Part shown: piece after piece, positions 42,639 to 50,562 of the stretch | Numbering within the stretch: the stretch's first letter is position 1 | Layout: each line of letters starts with the position of its first letter | Assembly: GCA_963753285.1 (NCBI GenBank) | Contig: CAVWBT010000013.1 | Coordinates: forward strand, 186,001-250,000 | Length of the DNA stretch: 64,000 nucleotides | Origin: JAHEDH01 sp963753285 | GTDB taxonomy: Bacteria; Actinomycetota; Acidimicrobiia; Spongiisociales; ZC4RG35 | Reading direction: 5' to 3' | Notes under the pieces: model-generated | Told to the model about the DNA's origin: nothing | The model's input: only the letters and a program-made list of their open reading frames with translations | The model's database searches: none | Program-made: the position numbers and the translations under genes

Positions 42639-42644
42639 CGGGAC

Positions 42645-42650
42645 AGGGTA
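42645..42650 (-). promoter_or_regulatory. -10 hexamer TACCCT before the kinase remnant
   Basis: TACCCT, 6-nt spacer to ATG 42638; leaderless arrangement. Confidence 0.45.
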
Positions 42651-42806
42651 GCTAGGGGTGGGTCCACGGTCATCGGCCGAAAGTACGGCCGGTGAATCAA
42701 CCGGGGGACGACTCGATCACAACCCTGCGGCCGATGTGGCGGGGCGACGCCTGCGGCATGGTGACAGCAGCCCTCACACGAGGGAAAGCAATCGAAAGGC
42801 TATGTC

Positions 42807-43503
42807 ATGCAATCACTTCAGAAGATGGGTGGGATCGGCGCCCTCGTCGCTGCCGGGACGTTCGTGGTCGGTCTGGCCATGTTCGCCACGCTCTTCGCCG
42901 ACTTCGTATCTGCGCCACCCCGCTGCGGCGGTGGAGTTCATCGCCGACAACCAGGCTGCGCTGTACGTGTGGAACATCACGATTCACATCGTGTTCGGCA
43001 TCGTCCTCGTTCCTCTGGTGCTGGCGATTGGGGACCGTCTCCGTGAGGCCCATTCGCCGCTGGCCAGAGTGGCCTCGGTGTTCGGGCTCATCTGGTCGGG
43101 GGTGATCATCTCCACCGGGATGATCACCAACATCGCCTATGCCACAGTCAGCGACCTCCAGGGCACCGACCCCGAGATGGCGTCCACGGTGTGGACGACG
43201 CTCGACGCAGTGACCAACGGTCTCGGTGGGGGCAACGAAGTCCTCGGTGGCGTGTGGGTGCTGGGGATCAGCATCGTTGCACTCCGTGAGCGGCTCTTCG
43301 CCCGTTGGGTCAACTATCTCGGCGTGGTCATGGGCGTCGCCGGTCTTGTCACCGTCGTGCCGGCGCTCGAAGAAGTCGGAGCGGTATTCGGTCTCGGGCT
43401 GATCGTCTGGTTCGTCGCAGTCGGAATCACCCTGATCAAGGACCGCGGTCGCCCGGCTGAGCAGCCGGCCAGCTCCCGTCTCGAGACGTCACGCGCCTCG
43501 TGA
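42807..43503 (+). pseudogene. Polytopic membrane protein, one frameshift
   Basis: AAAGG precedes ATG 42807, which reads MQSLQKMGGIGALVAAGTFVVGLAMFATLFADFVSA before the frame breaks near 42905-42915. The next frame continues AAAVEFIADNQAALYVWNITIHIVFGIVLVPLVLAIGDRL to a stop at 43503, with helices around 43100-43160, 43250-43300, 43320-43400 and 43400-43440. Joined, it makes a protein of about 232 residues with five or six helices, similar in look to the DUF4386 family. One base near 42910 is extra. Confidence 0.7.
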
Positions 43504-43538
43504 ACACCGCCCTCTCACCAGAACACAAGGAGCGGACC

Positions 43539-43646
43539 ATGACCACGACATCGAACAGCGAGAAAGGACGAGTCCTCGACGGACTCGTCCGGCCCTTCGG
43601 GATCGCCGCAGCGGGGCTGCTGATCGGCTTCGAAGGACCGAAATGA
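43539..43646 (+). CDS. 35-residue open frame before the MBOAT-like gene
   Basis: AAGGAG 7 nt before ATG 43539 and a stop overlapping the next start (ATGA) suggest translation and coupling. The peptide ends VRPFGIAAAGLLIGFEGPK. It may be a leader or the cut-back 5' end of a larger gene; no family recognised. Confidence 0.4.
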   Translation: MTTTSNSEKGRVLDGLVRPFGIAAAGLLIGFEGPK

Positions 43647-44107
43647 GCCTCAACCGGAGCCAGGTCACGCTGTCTGATTACGTCGAGAGGCGCAGCGGTG
43701 TCCCGCTCGGAGCCCGGGGGTCACTGAAGCGAATGCTTCACCAGTCGCTGGGGGCATCCAGCTTCGGCGGGTTCTGGCGGTACTGGAACCCGCTCTGGGG
43801 GTACTACCTCGGTCGGTACGTCCACCGACCGCTCCGAGGGTTCCTGCCTCGCGCGCTTGCTGTGGTCGCCACCTTCGTTGTCAGCGGGGCTATCCATGAC
43901 GCCGCCGTATACCTTGCCACCGGGTCTGCCCAGTTCCTCTTCACCCTCTGGTTCGGCGTTCTCGGAACCATGGTCGTGGTCGGCTCTCGAAGCGGCCTCC
44001 GGTATGAGTATCGGGTGTGGCCGATGCGAGCTCTGACCAACATCGCTCTCATCGGGGCAGCGTTCGCGATCGCCAGATTCGGCGAGCAGCTCCTCGGTCT
44101 GTCGTGA
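43643..44107 (+). CDS. MBOAT/acyltransferase-like small membrane protein
   Basis: 154 residues. The block LGASSFGGFWRYWNPLWGYYLGRYVHRPLRG resembles the SFxxFWRRWN...YxxRYxYxPL segment of MBOAT O-acyltransferases, and FVVSGAIHDAAVYL places a His where MBOATs have their catalytic His. Full MBOATs are three times longer, so this is a reduced version or a C-terminal piece; a free-standing short family is my impression. Three helices follow. It overlaps both neighbours, giving an operon of leader peptide, this gene and the beta-lactamase-like gene. Confidence 0.6.
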   Translation: MSLNRSQVTLSDYVERRSGVPLGARGSLKRMLHQSLGASSFGGFWRYWNPLWGYYLGRYVHRPLRGFLPRALAVVATFVVSGAIHDAAVYLATGSAQFLFTLWFGVLGTMVVVGSRSGLRYEYRVWPMRALTNIALIGAAFAIARFGEQLLGLS

Positions 44108-45558
44108 TCTCCGTGGCTTGGCTTCTGCGGTCTCTGATTCTTCTTGCGGTTGTCCTTTCGACCGCGTTGCCGGCGGTTGCGGCTGAGGGGTCGATCGAAG
44201 ACTTCATCGAAAGCGAGATGTCAGCGTCAGCCGTGCCAGGCTTGGCCTACGCCGTGGTGGCCGATGGCGAGATCGCCACGATCGACGCATACGGTGTTCG
44301 CAAACAGGGCGGCGAGAGCGTTGCGGTCGAGACACCGTTTCAGATCGGGTCGATCTCGAAGAGCTTCACCGCCCTGGCGGTGATGCAACTGGTCGAGGCC
44401 GGTGTGGTCGGACTCGACACCGAGATCTCCACATACTTGAACGGTTTCTCGGGACAGCTTGCCGGCGAGATCACGGTTCGGCAGTTGCTCAGCCACACCA
44501 GCGGCTTCTCCACCATGCAGGGAAACACATCGCACACCGACACGGCCGGCGGCAACGACGAGCTGGCGCTTCGAGTCGACGGACTCGCGGAGGCGGGTCC
44601 CGACCATCGACCCGGCGAACGGTGGGAGTATTCGAACGCGAACTATCAGATCCTGGGTCGGCTGATAGAAGTCGTCGGCGGCATGGACTACCAGACCTTT
44701 GTCGAAGTCAACATCCTGGAGCCGGTCGGCATGGAGCACAGCTTCGTCGCGGACGGCGAGATCCATGACACCATGGCGACCGGGCACACACCGTGGTTCG
44801 GCACCAAACGGCCTCTCGGCGAGCACACCACCGACCGGGGAACGGCCCCCCAGGGAGGAGTCATCGCCAGCGCCGGCGATCTGGCGCTCTACATGCAGAT
44901 GATGTTGAACGGCGAGGACGACGTGCTGAGTGCCGAAGGCAAAGAGCAGATGATGAGCCCGGCGAGCGCGGCATCCCCGTACTACGGGTTCGGCTGGTAC
45001 CTGGATCCTGAAACAGGCGCAGTCTGGCATTCCGGTCTGACCCCTGGGTTCGAGGCGCTCGCCACCATGTATCCAGACACGGGAGACGCTTCGGTCGTCT
45101 TGTTGAATGCCAACGGGGGCCTCGGCTTCGGTGAGACGGCTGATCTACAGAATGGCGTCGTCGCGCTCTCCCTCGGACGCGACTTCGAGTCAGGGGGATC
45201 AGCGTGGCCGAGGGCCTCGTTGTTCGGCTCACTCCTCCTCGCCGTCGTCTTGTACCTGTTCGCCATGGTCTGGGCGTGGCGGAAGCGAGATGAGGTCAGA
45301 GCCAAGAGTGGTGTCGCGGGCCTGTTCAGCTTGTGGTTCCCGCTGCTCACAACAGGTGTCGCAGCATGGGTTCTGATGTGGCTGACGCCACGACTCTTCG
45401 GCACGTCTCTCGGTTCCCTCGGCCTCTTTCAGCCCGACCTGGTGGTCTTGTTGATTGCTTCGGGTCTTCTCGGTGTCTTGTGGGCTGTGTTCCGGCTCGG
45501 GGTGGCCTATTCAGGGCCAACGGCTTCGAACCGCGGGGCTGAACAACCCGCCGGTTAG
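44104..45558 (+). CDS. Serine beta-lactamase-like hydrolase with C-terminal membrane domain
   Basis: 484 residues from GTG 44104 (GTGA overlap with the previous stop). Signal peptide ends near PAVAAEG. The class C/penicillin-binding fold (35-350) has SISKSF (SxxK nucleophile, near 84), YSNANY (Y-x-N, near 178) and WHSG (K/H-S/T-G position, near 307). Residues 375-470 add four hydrophobic helices ending LGVLWAVFRLGVAYSG. Such proteins are D-peptidases or esterases acting outside the membrane; true beta-lactam resistance is not implied. A dead paralogue lies at 40435-40739. Confidence 0.87.
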   Translation: MISVAWLLRSLILLAVVLSTALPAVAAEGSIEDFIESEMSASAVPGLAYAVVADGEIATIDAYGVRKQGGESVAVETPFQIGSISKSFTALAVMQLVEAGVVGLDTEISTYLNGFSGQLAGEITVRQLLSHTSGFSTMQGNTSHTDTAGGNDELALRVDGLAEAGPDHRPGERWEYSNANYQILGRLIEVVGGMDYQTFVEVNILEPVGMEHSFVADGEIHDTMATGHTPWFGTKRPLGEHTTDRGTAPQGGVIASAGDLALYMQMMLNGEDDVLSAEGKEQMMSPASAASPYYGFGWYLDPETGAVWHSGLTPGFEALATMYPDTGDASVVLLNANGGLGFGETADLQNGVVALSLGRDFESGGSAWPRASLFGSLLLAVVLYLFAMVWAWRKRDEVRAKSGVAGLFSLWFPLLTTGVAAWVLMWLTPRLFGTSLGSLGLFQPDLVVLLIASGLLGVLWAVFRLGVAYSGPTASNRGAEQPAG

Positions 45559-45679
45559 CCATCGGCTGCTCTAAAAACATTCCGACCGCCGAGCGCCCGC
45601 GCCAAAGCCGACTCGGTGCTCGAACGCGGATCTGTTGTTGGGGGATGTAGACGTATACGGTCCTCGCCGAGCACCGCCG

Positions 45680-45706
45680 ACGATACGACCCGGTGCGCTC
45701 GTATCG
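45680..45706. repeat. Small inverted repeat in intergenic DNA
   Basis: CGATACGA...TCGTATCG, 8-bp arms around about 10 nt, in the gene-free stretch 45559-45835 between the serine hydrolase and the IS110 element. Could be an operator or hairpin; nothing else is seen in the stretch. Confidence 0.35.
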
Positions 45707-45839
45707 TTCACAACGGCGAGCGATATGGCGCACCTCGTTCCGAGCCGAACCGGCAGGGAGGATGTGTTTGGGTGCGCTGACCGTTACGTGAGGGCTGTCA
45801 CCCTCGGCCTGTGCGTACGGTTGGTTTGTTCCCGGAGCG

Positions 45840-46030
45840 GGTCTGGCTCGCGAACCGGCTGACACCCTTTGGGGTTGTCTTTCGAATGACTCGCCGGCTT
45901 GTTTCGGGAACGGCACTCACCGGTCGGATGGGGTGATCGGTGTTCCGGTCCTGTTGACGCCAGGCCCGGCGAACCTGGTCCACCCGTCCGGCAAGTGCGT
46001 GCCACCCCTGCCCATCTATGCAAGGAGGGA
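45840..46030 (+). ncRNA. Candidate bridge RNA region of the IS110 element
   Basis: About 190 nt of non-coding sequence upstream of the transposase can fold: CCCG/CGGG with outer GGTT/AACC near 45818-45857, GGAAC...GTTCC with inner CACTCACC/GGTGATCGGTG near 45906-45947, and CCAGG/CCTGG near 45960-45980. In the IS110 group the left end is known to encode a bridge RNA pairing with target and donor; the loops here are candidates. No homology search was possible. Confidence 0.35.
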
Positions 46031-46035
46031 TGGCA

Positions 46036-47079
46036 ATGACCATCGTAGGAAACCCTGATGCTGTCGTTGGCGGTGTCGACACCCACGCCGATGTCCATGT
46101 CGCTGCTGTAGTGAACCACCTGGGAGGCGTCCTCGGTGTGGAATCGTTCACGACGACAAGCAACGGCTATCGACAGTTGGTCTCTTGGCTGAGATCGCAC
46201 GGCGAGCTGGTGTTGGTTGGTGTGGAGGGCACCGGCTCGTACGGAGTGGGTGTTTCGAGGTATCTGCAACGAGAAGGCGTCACCGTTGTCGAGGTCGACC
46301 GGCCGAACCGTCAGACCCGCCACCGGAAAGGCAAGTCTGATCCGGTCGACGCGTTGGCTGCAGCCCGGGCTGCCCTCTCCGGATCAGCCACTGGATCCCC
46401 CAAATCGAGGGATGGGAATGTGGAGGCGATCAGGGTGTTGATGATCGCCCGCCGCTCCGCAGTCGACACCCGCATCGAAACCCTCAACCAGCTCCGCCAT
46501 GTCGTGTTCACGGCGACACCGGAGACCCGAGCCAAGTTCTCGGGGTTGACCGCTATCGGTCTGGTCAACAAGGCGACAGCGTTGCGGCCTCGGGAAGGCG
46601 ACGACCCAGTCCGGTATACGACTCTGATGACGATTCGAGCTCTCGGCCGTCGAGTCCAATACCTCCGTGAGGAGACGAAGCGGCTCAACCGGATGCTCCG
46701 GCCTCTGATCAGACAGACCGCACCCACTCTCCTCGAGGTCTACGGAGTCGGCTACGACACCGCAGCCAAGCTCCTCGTCGCCGCAGGAGACAACCCCGAG
46801 CGGATCAGAACCGAAGCCGCCTGGGCCAACCTCTGTGGAGTTGCCCCCATCCCCGCCAGCTCGGGGAAAACGAAACGACACCGCCTCAACCGAGGCGGAA
46901 ACCGCCAAGCCAATTCGGCGCTCTATCACGTGGTCATCACCCGGATGAGACACGACCAGCGAACCCGCGACTACGTCGCCCGGCGACTCACCGAAGGCAA
47001 AACCATGGGAGAGATCGCCCGAATCCTGAAACGCTACGTCGCCAGAGAAGTGTTCAAACACCTCCCACACCCAGCCTGA
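46036..47079 (+). CDS. IS110-family transposase (DEDD recombinase)
   Basis: 347 residues from ATG 46036; AAGGAGGG 7 nt upstream favours it over ATG 46030. The RuvC-like DEDD domain shows VVGGVDTHADVHVAAVV (Asp), VGVEGTGSYGVGV (Glu) and KSDPVDALAAARAAL (Asp pair). The C-terminal Tnp_20 domain has LLEVYGVGYDTAAKLLVAAGD and CGVAPIPASSGKTKRHRLNRGG with the catalytic Ser of this family. Full length and without frameshift, so probably active, unlike most of the island around it. Confidence 0.93.
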   Translation: MTIVGNPDAVVGGVDTHADVHVAAVVNHLGGVLGVESFTTTSNGYRQLVSWLRSHGELVLVGVEGTGSYGVGVSRYLQREGVTVVEVDRPNRQTRHRKGKSDPVDALAAARAALSGSATGSPKSRDGNVEAIRVLMIARRSAVDTRIETLNQLRHVVFTATPETRAKFSGLTAIGLVNKATALRPREGDDPVRYTTLMTIRALGRRVQYLREETKRLNRMLRPLIRQTAPTLLEVYGVGYDTAAKLLVAAGDNPERIRTEAAWANLCGVAPIPASSGKTKRHRLNRGGNRQANSALYHVVITRMRHDQRTRDYVARRLTEGKTMGEIARILKRYVAREVFKHLPHPA

Positions 47080-47404
47080 ACCCCTCCGTCGGGGTCTGGC
47101 CCGATCGAACCGGCTCACACCCACTCGGGTTGTGTAACGAATGACCTGCCGACCCTGACCCTCGATGACATGACCGGACCGGGCGCCCGGGTGTGACCTG
47201 AAACGAGCGTGCCCCCACCAGCGCGTGGGTGGCTTATCCCTGTCGTGTTCCACCAGACGCCCACCCCGGAGACCCGCCGGCACAAGCCCGGCGATTTCAA
47301 CGCGTCCCCAGCACCACAGAGCACGAACCCCTTGACATCCATACGAGCTTCAGGGACGAACCGGGCGACGGTGGCGCGCCCGATATCGGGGACCGGATGG
47401 ACGG

Positions 47405-47960
47405 ATCCGGTCGAGAAGCTTCGACCGTAAGGTCGACGCCGACCGGTGGCTGGTCGCCCGGCTCGGATCGATCGACCGGGGCGAGTGGATCGCACCCGAA
47501 GCCGGCACAATCCCCCTGTCCGAAGCCGCCGCCGACTGGCTCGCGGGGCTCGACATCAAACCAAGACCAGGGCCGGCTACGAATCGCTGCTTCGCTCCCG
47601 AGTGCTACCCGTCTTCGGGGACCTTTCGACAGATCTGGAAACCGGCAGTCGAGGCGGCAGGGCCTCGAGCAACTCCGCATCCACGACCTGCGAGGCACCG
47701 CCGCCTCGCTCATGATCTCCTCCGGAGCCAACATCAAAGCGGTCCAACGCCAACTCGGACACGCCTCCGCAGCCATGACACTCGACCTGTACGGCCACCT
47801 CTACGAAGACGACCTCGACACCCTCGCAGACGCCCTCGACCGTCGGTACGCGGCCGCAACGGCTCCAGCACATACCCGCGCCAAAGGAGCGCCCGACGAT
47901 TCTCCCGCGCCCCTATCGCGCCCCAGCGCGCCCCGAACGACTCGGCGGCCCCAAACGTAA
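47405..47960 (+). pseudogene. Tyrosine recombinase (island integrase), deleted and frameshifted
   Basis: Pieces in three frames: RKVDADRWLVARLGSIDRGEW and SEAAADWLAG (arm and core-binding part), KTRAGYESLLRSRVLPVFGDL (core-binding helix), then, after loss of about 100 codons including the first catalytic Arg, LRIHDLRGTAASLMISSGAN (HxLR box) and QLGHASAAMTLDLYGH with the nucleophilic Tyr. The C-terminal tail ends 46 bp from the tRNA-Ser(UGA) 3' end, the usual place for an integrase using that site. The 250 bp before it hold nothing recognisable. Confidence 0.85.
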
Positions 47961-48005
47961 TTGAAGGCAAGAGCTGAAATAGCCCGTCGTGACAGGGCAT
48001 TTTGG

Positions 48006-48092
48006 CGGAGGGGGTGGGATTTGAACCCACGGAACCCGTGAGGGTTCAACGGTTTTCAAGACCGTCACCTTCGACCGCTCGGTCACCCCTCC
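48006..48092 (-). tRNA. tRNA-Ser (anticodon UGA)
   Basis: 87-nt class II tRNA: acceptor GGAGGGG/CCCCTCC, anticodon stem ACGGT/ACCGT with loop CTTGAAA (anticodon TGA), long variable arm, T-loop GGTTCAAATC. Its 3' end is the island attachment site (attR), and the copy at 36113 is the partner. Confidence 0.95.
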
Positions 48093-48188
48093 TCGGCGGA
48101 TGGCCACCCATCAGGCTACCTCCGGCCCGACCGTCCGATATCACTCGGAAACGGACAACCCGGCCGAGCGGCCGGGTTGGAGTTCTGG

Positions 48189-48277
48189 CGGAGGGGGAGG
48201 GATTTGAACCCTCGAAGGGCGTGAACCCTTACTGCATTTCGAGTGCAGCGCACTAGACCGGACTATGCGACCCCTCC
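48189..48277 (-). tRNA. tRNA-Ser (anticodon CGA)
   Basis: 89-nt class II tRNA: acceptor GGAGGGG/CCCCTCC, anticodon stem CTGCA/TGCAG, loop CTCGAAA (anticodon CGA). CCA not encoded. Confidence 0.94.
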
Positions 48278-48304
48278 AGGCGGCGGTGAGGCTACCTGAT
48301 TTCG

Positions 48305-48350
48305 TTCTCGTGACGGAAACGGCGATATCCCAGCTATTCCCGTCACAGGA
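48305..48350 (-). terminator. Hairpin 3' of tRNA-Ser(GGA)
   Basis: TTC-CGTGACGG with CCCGTCAC-GGAA arms, between the two serine tRNAs; homologous to the stranded hairpin at 36061-36107. Confidence 0.55.
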
Positions 48351-48357
48351 ACGGGAG

Positions 48358-48446
48358 CGGAGGGAGAGGGATTTGAACCCTCGAAGGGCGTGAACCCTTA
48401 CAGCATTTCCAATGCTGCGCACTAGACCTGACTATGCGACCCCTCC
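48358..48446 (-). tRNA. tRNA-Ser (anticodon GGA)
   Basis: 89-nt class II tRNA: acceptor GGAGGGG/TCCCTCC with one G-U pair, anticodon stem CAGCA/TGCTG, loop TTGGAAA (anticodon GGA). Its body is very close to tRNA-Ser(CGA), consistent with local duplication. Confidence 0.94.
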
Positions 48447-48507
48447 GGGGCGTCCATACCTGATCGGACGAGGCCGTAGAGTACCCGCACTCCCGTCGCG
48501 AGGCCAG

Positions 48508-48969
48508 ATGACCCACTCCCCCGAACAGCTCGACGCATGGATGGAGCTCGCACTGTCCGAGGCACGGCAAGCGATCGGACATGGCGACGTCCCCATCGGA
48601 GCAGTCCTGATCGACCCGGCCGGGCACGTGGTGGCCTCCGACCACAATCGTCGCGAGCAACGCAAGGACGCGCTCGCCCACGCCGAGATGCTCGTCCTGG
48701 GCGCCGCCGCCGGTGCCGACGACTGGCGACTCGTCGATCACACGCTTGTCGTCACTCTCGAGCCGTGTGCGATGTGCGCCGGGGCGATCCAACAGGCACG
48801 GCTCGGACACCTCGTCTACGGCGCCGCCGACCTCAAGGCCGGCGCCTGCTGGTCGCTCTACAACATCCCCCAGGACGCCCGGCTGAACCACCGGGTCGAG
48901 ATGACCGCCGGTGTGCTGGCCGAACAGAGCTCGGGCCTCCTCAGCGAGTTCTTCGCAGAACGCCGCTGA
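48508..48969 (+). CDS. tadA: tRNA-adenosine(34) deaminase
   Basis: 153 residues of the cytidine-deaminase fold. Zinc and catalytic residues are DALAHAEMLVLGAAA (His and proton-shuttle Glu, near 57-59) and LEPCAMCAGAI (two Cys ligands, near 87-90). Converts A34 to inosine in tRNA-Arg(ACG), which is itself encoded at 34507. Start 48508 gives the usual length; a TAGAGT about 26 nt upstream is a possible -10. Lies beside a serine-tRNA cluster on the opposite strand. Confidence 0.93.
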   Translation: MTHSPEQLDAWMELALSEARQAIGHGDVPIGAVLIDPAGHVVASDHNRREQRKDALAHAEMLVLGAAAGADDWRLVDHTLVVTLEPCAMCAGAIQQARLGHLVYGAADLKAGACWSLYNIPQDARLNHRVEMTAGVLAEQSSGLLSEFFAERR

Positions 48970-48999
48970 AGAGGCCCAAGGGTCTCGGTTGGGTTGTCG

Positions 49000-49815
49000 T
49001 CAGGAGGTCTTGCTGAGCGGACGCTCCCAGAACGAGGTCTCGATGGCGGGCTCGTATCCCTCGTCGGCACTGATCTTCTGAGCGATGTATCCGAGCATCA
49101 CCCCGTAGATCGCCTTCGAGAAGATGTCGGCGAAGCTGTAGATCAGCTGACGTGCGACGACGCCGCCTGCGGTCTCGGAGATCACGGGCATGAGATATGC
49201 AACCGGATAGATCGTCCAGGACACGAGGAACAGGATCCACACTGCGTTGAGCGCGGATGCCACCTTCGGCTGGTTCCGCTTCGCCTCGCTGATCACGTCA
49301 TATGCGACCTTGAGCAGCCAGATGTAGAAGACCGTCGAAACGGCGCCCCATCCCCAGAACGAAGCGCCGGCCTCGAGCTCGTCGAACTGGCCGATGTAGC
49401 CGGTCCAGATCATGCCGAGCCCGGCGACGATGAACTGGATCCACTTGCTGCGGAAGGCCGCACCGGTGATCCCACCGACGACGAGCAGCTGGGTCAGCAG
49501 CACGGGGACGTCGATGCTCCAGTTCATGTACCGAAAGCCGTTGGCGAACAGCTCGCCGTCGGCGAGCGCGTAGGCCGACCCGTTCCAATCGAACGAGCCG
49601 TTCCAACGAATCGCCAACGCTCCGAGCTCGATGATCGCAGAGACCATGACCACGGCGCTGAGATAGGAGGTGATCCGCAGACGGGGCGTGATGCTCCGGG
49701 CGGTCAACAGGTAGTAGAAGAGGGCTGCGGCAAACACGGCAGCCGTGAGCGACAGCACCGCCAGAACGATCTCGAATTGGAGCGGCGTGTACTCGAACAT
49801 GTTCTCGAAGGACAT
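49000..49815 (-). CDS. Microbial rhodopsin with NDQ motif, putative light-driven Na+ pump
   Basis: 271 residues, seven helices. Retinal Schiff-base Lys is Lys234 in FADIFSKAIYGVML with Asp230 four residues before. Helix C reads RYMNWSIDVPVLLTQLLVV: Asn98-Asp102-Gln109, the NDQ triplet of KR2-type sodium pumps, in place of the Asp-Thr-Glu of proteorhodopsin; Arg95 is kept. The position equivalent to proteorhodopsin 105 is Leu106 or its neighbour, suggesting green absorption. Helix E has WGWGAVST, with the small Gly linked in other rhodopsins to a carotenoid antenna opening. AAAGG lies 5 nt before ATG 49815. No retinal-synthesis gene is adjacent. Na+ transport is inferred from the motif. Confidence 0.93.
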   Translation of the reverse strand: MSFENMFEYTPLQFEIVLAVLSLTAAVFAAALFYYLLTARSITPRLRITSYLSAVVMVSAIIELGALAIRWNGSFDWNGSAYALADGELFANGFRYMNWSIDVPVLLTQLLVVGGITGAAFRSKWIQFIVAGLGMIWTGYIGQFDELEAGASFWGWGAVSTVFYIWLLKVAYDVISEAKRNQPKVASALNAVWILFLVSWTIYPVAYLMPVISETAGGVVARQLIYSFADIFSKAIYGVMLGYIAQKISADEGYEPAIETSFWERPLSKTS

Positions 49816-49952
49816 GACAACCTTTCGTGGGTTCTCGCCTGTGTTCCCCTGTTCTTCGGAGCGGCAAACCCGAGCGGATGACGCAATCGAGGTCGAGGGG
49901 ACGCGACGAGAGCCCAGAAACGTGATCGATCCGGCGAGGGGTCGTTCGAGGT

Positions 49953-50315
49953 CTAGGGGCCGCCGAGCGGGTTGGGCTCGGCTCGGACGTGGTGCCCGCA
50001 GTACTGGCACATGTCCTTGCCGGCTGCGATCCGGGCACCGCACTCGGGGCACGGCTGCCCTTTTGCGGCGACGGCACGTTCATCGCGCCGGGCCATCACC
50101 GCGTTGATCTCGCTCTCGAGATCGGCATCGGTGTATCCCTCTCGCTTGAGGATCTCCCACATGGCTTCGACGACGAGCGTGAGACGTTCGGTGCGTTCGT
50201 CCTGATCACCCATCGTCCGGAGGTCGATCTCGAACGCGTTTGCAGAGATACCCATCGCCGCTGCGCGGGTCTTCGCTCTCGCACCGGCCACATATCCACC
50301 GACGAACGGAATCAT
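49953..50315 (-). CDS. Small protein with C-terminal zinc ribbon
   Basis: 120 residues from ATG 50315, chosen because TATGGT lies 7 nt upstream. N-terminus IPFVGGYVAGARAKTRAAAMG may associate with membrane; the middle is a charged helix (ERLTLVVEAMWEILKREGYTDADLESEINAVMARRDERA). The C-terminus has GQPCPECGARI and DMCQYCGHHV, two CxxC knuckles of a zinc ribbon. Family unknown to me. Just upstream, on the other strand, is the SRP RNA gene. Confidence 0.7.
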   Translation of the reverse strand: MIPFVGGYVAGARAKTRAAAMGISANAFEIDLRTMGDQDERTERLTLVVEAMWEILKREGYTDADLESEINAVMARRDERAVAAKGQPCPECGARIAAGKDMCQYCGHHVRAEPNPLGGP

Positions 50316-50322
50316 GCGGCCG

Positions 50323-50328
50323 ACCATA
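50323..50328 (-). promoter_or_regulatory. -10 hexamer TATGGT for leaderless zinc-ribbon gene
   Basis: TATGGT, 7-nt spacer to ATG 50315. Confidence 0.5.
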
Positions 50329-50420
50329 CCGCATCGAGTGGTTCGATGCGACGGAGAGTGGCATCGGCTTTCGAGAACGTAGCGAGGATCTCGTACACTC
50401 GCCCCTGCCCTCCTTCGGGT

Positions 50421-50548
50421 GGGCGTTCGCCTCGAGCGCGGGTTCTGCGCAGCGGGACGCCACGAACCGGGTCAGGTCCGGAAGGAAGCAGCCCTAAGAG
50501 GTTTGTCCTGGGTGCCGCAGGGGTGCCTGGCTCATCCGGCGAACGCCC
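50421..50548 (+). ncRNA. ffs: Bacterial small SRP RNA (4.5S RNA)
   Basis: The universally conserved SRP domain IV core GGTCAGGTCCGGAAGGAAGC is at about 50470-50490, followed by AGCCCTAAG and the returning strand CCTGGGTGCC. The ends pair over 11 bp (GGGCGTTCGCC 50421 with GGCGAACGCCC 50548), closing a long hairpin of about 128 nt. It binds Ffh to target membrane proteins for co-translational insertion. Exact ends may differ by a few bases. Confidence 0.9.
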
Positions 50549-50562
50549 TCCCGAGCGAGGGA

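Larger units (their letters stand above)
45836..47151 (+). mobile_element. IS110-family insertion sequence (limits approximate)
   Basis: Transposase gene flanked by structured non-coding ends. The two ends share about 60 bp in direct orientation (45836-45895 and 47090-47151), roughly three quarters identical, with common blocks GGTCTGGC, GAACCGGCT, ACACCC, GGTTGT and CGAATGAC. IS110 elements have no inverted repeats and no target duplication, so precise limits cannot be set by eye; the shared blocks may be the termini or just subterminal. Confidence 0.65.
36113..48065. mobile_element. Genomic island integrated at tRNA-Ser(UGA), decayed
   Basis: About 11.95 kb between a tRNA-Ser(UGA) 3' fragment and the intact tRNA, whose 3' end points into the island. 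A tyrosine integrase remnant lies next to the intact tRNA, as in canonical tRNA-targeting islands. Contents: GNAT/DUF1778 toxin-antitoxin, CPBP protease, serine hydrolase, MBOAT-like protein, IS110 element, and at least six degraded genes. No replication, conjugation or phage structural genes are visible, and the integrase is deleted, so the element should be immobile without help. Confidence 0.85.

Noticed and set aside
44104..45558. Antibiotic-resistance beta-lactamase
   Set aside because: SxxK, YxN and HSG motifs with a membrane tail fit D-peptidase/esterase-like family members; nothing shows beta-lactam hydrolysis.
36113..48065. Prophage interpretation of the island
   Set aside because: No capsid, terminase, portal, tail or lysis genes are recognisable.
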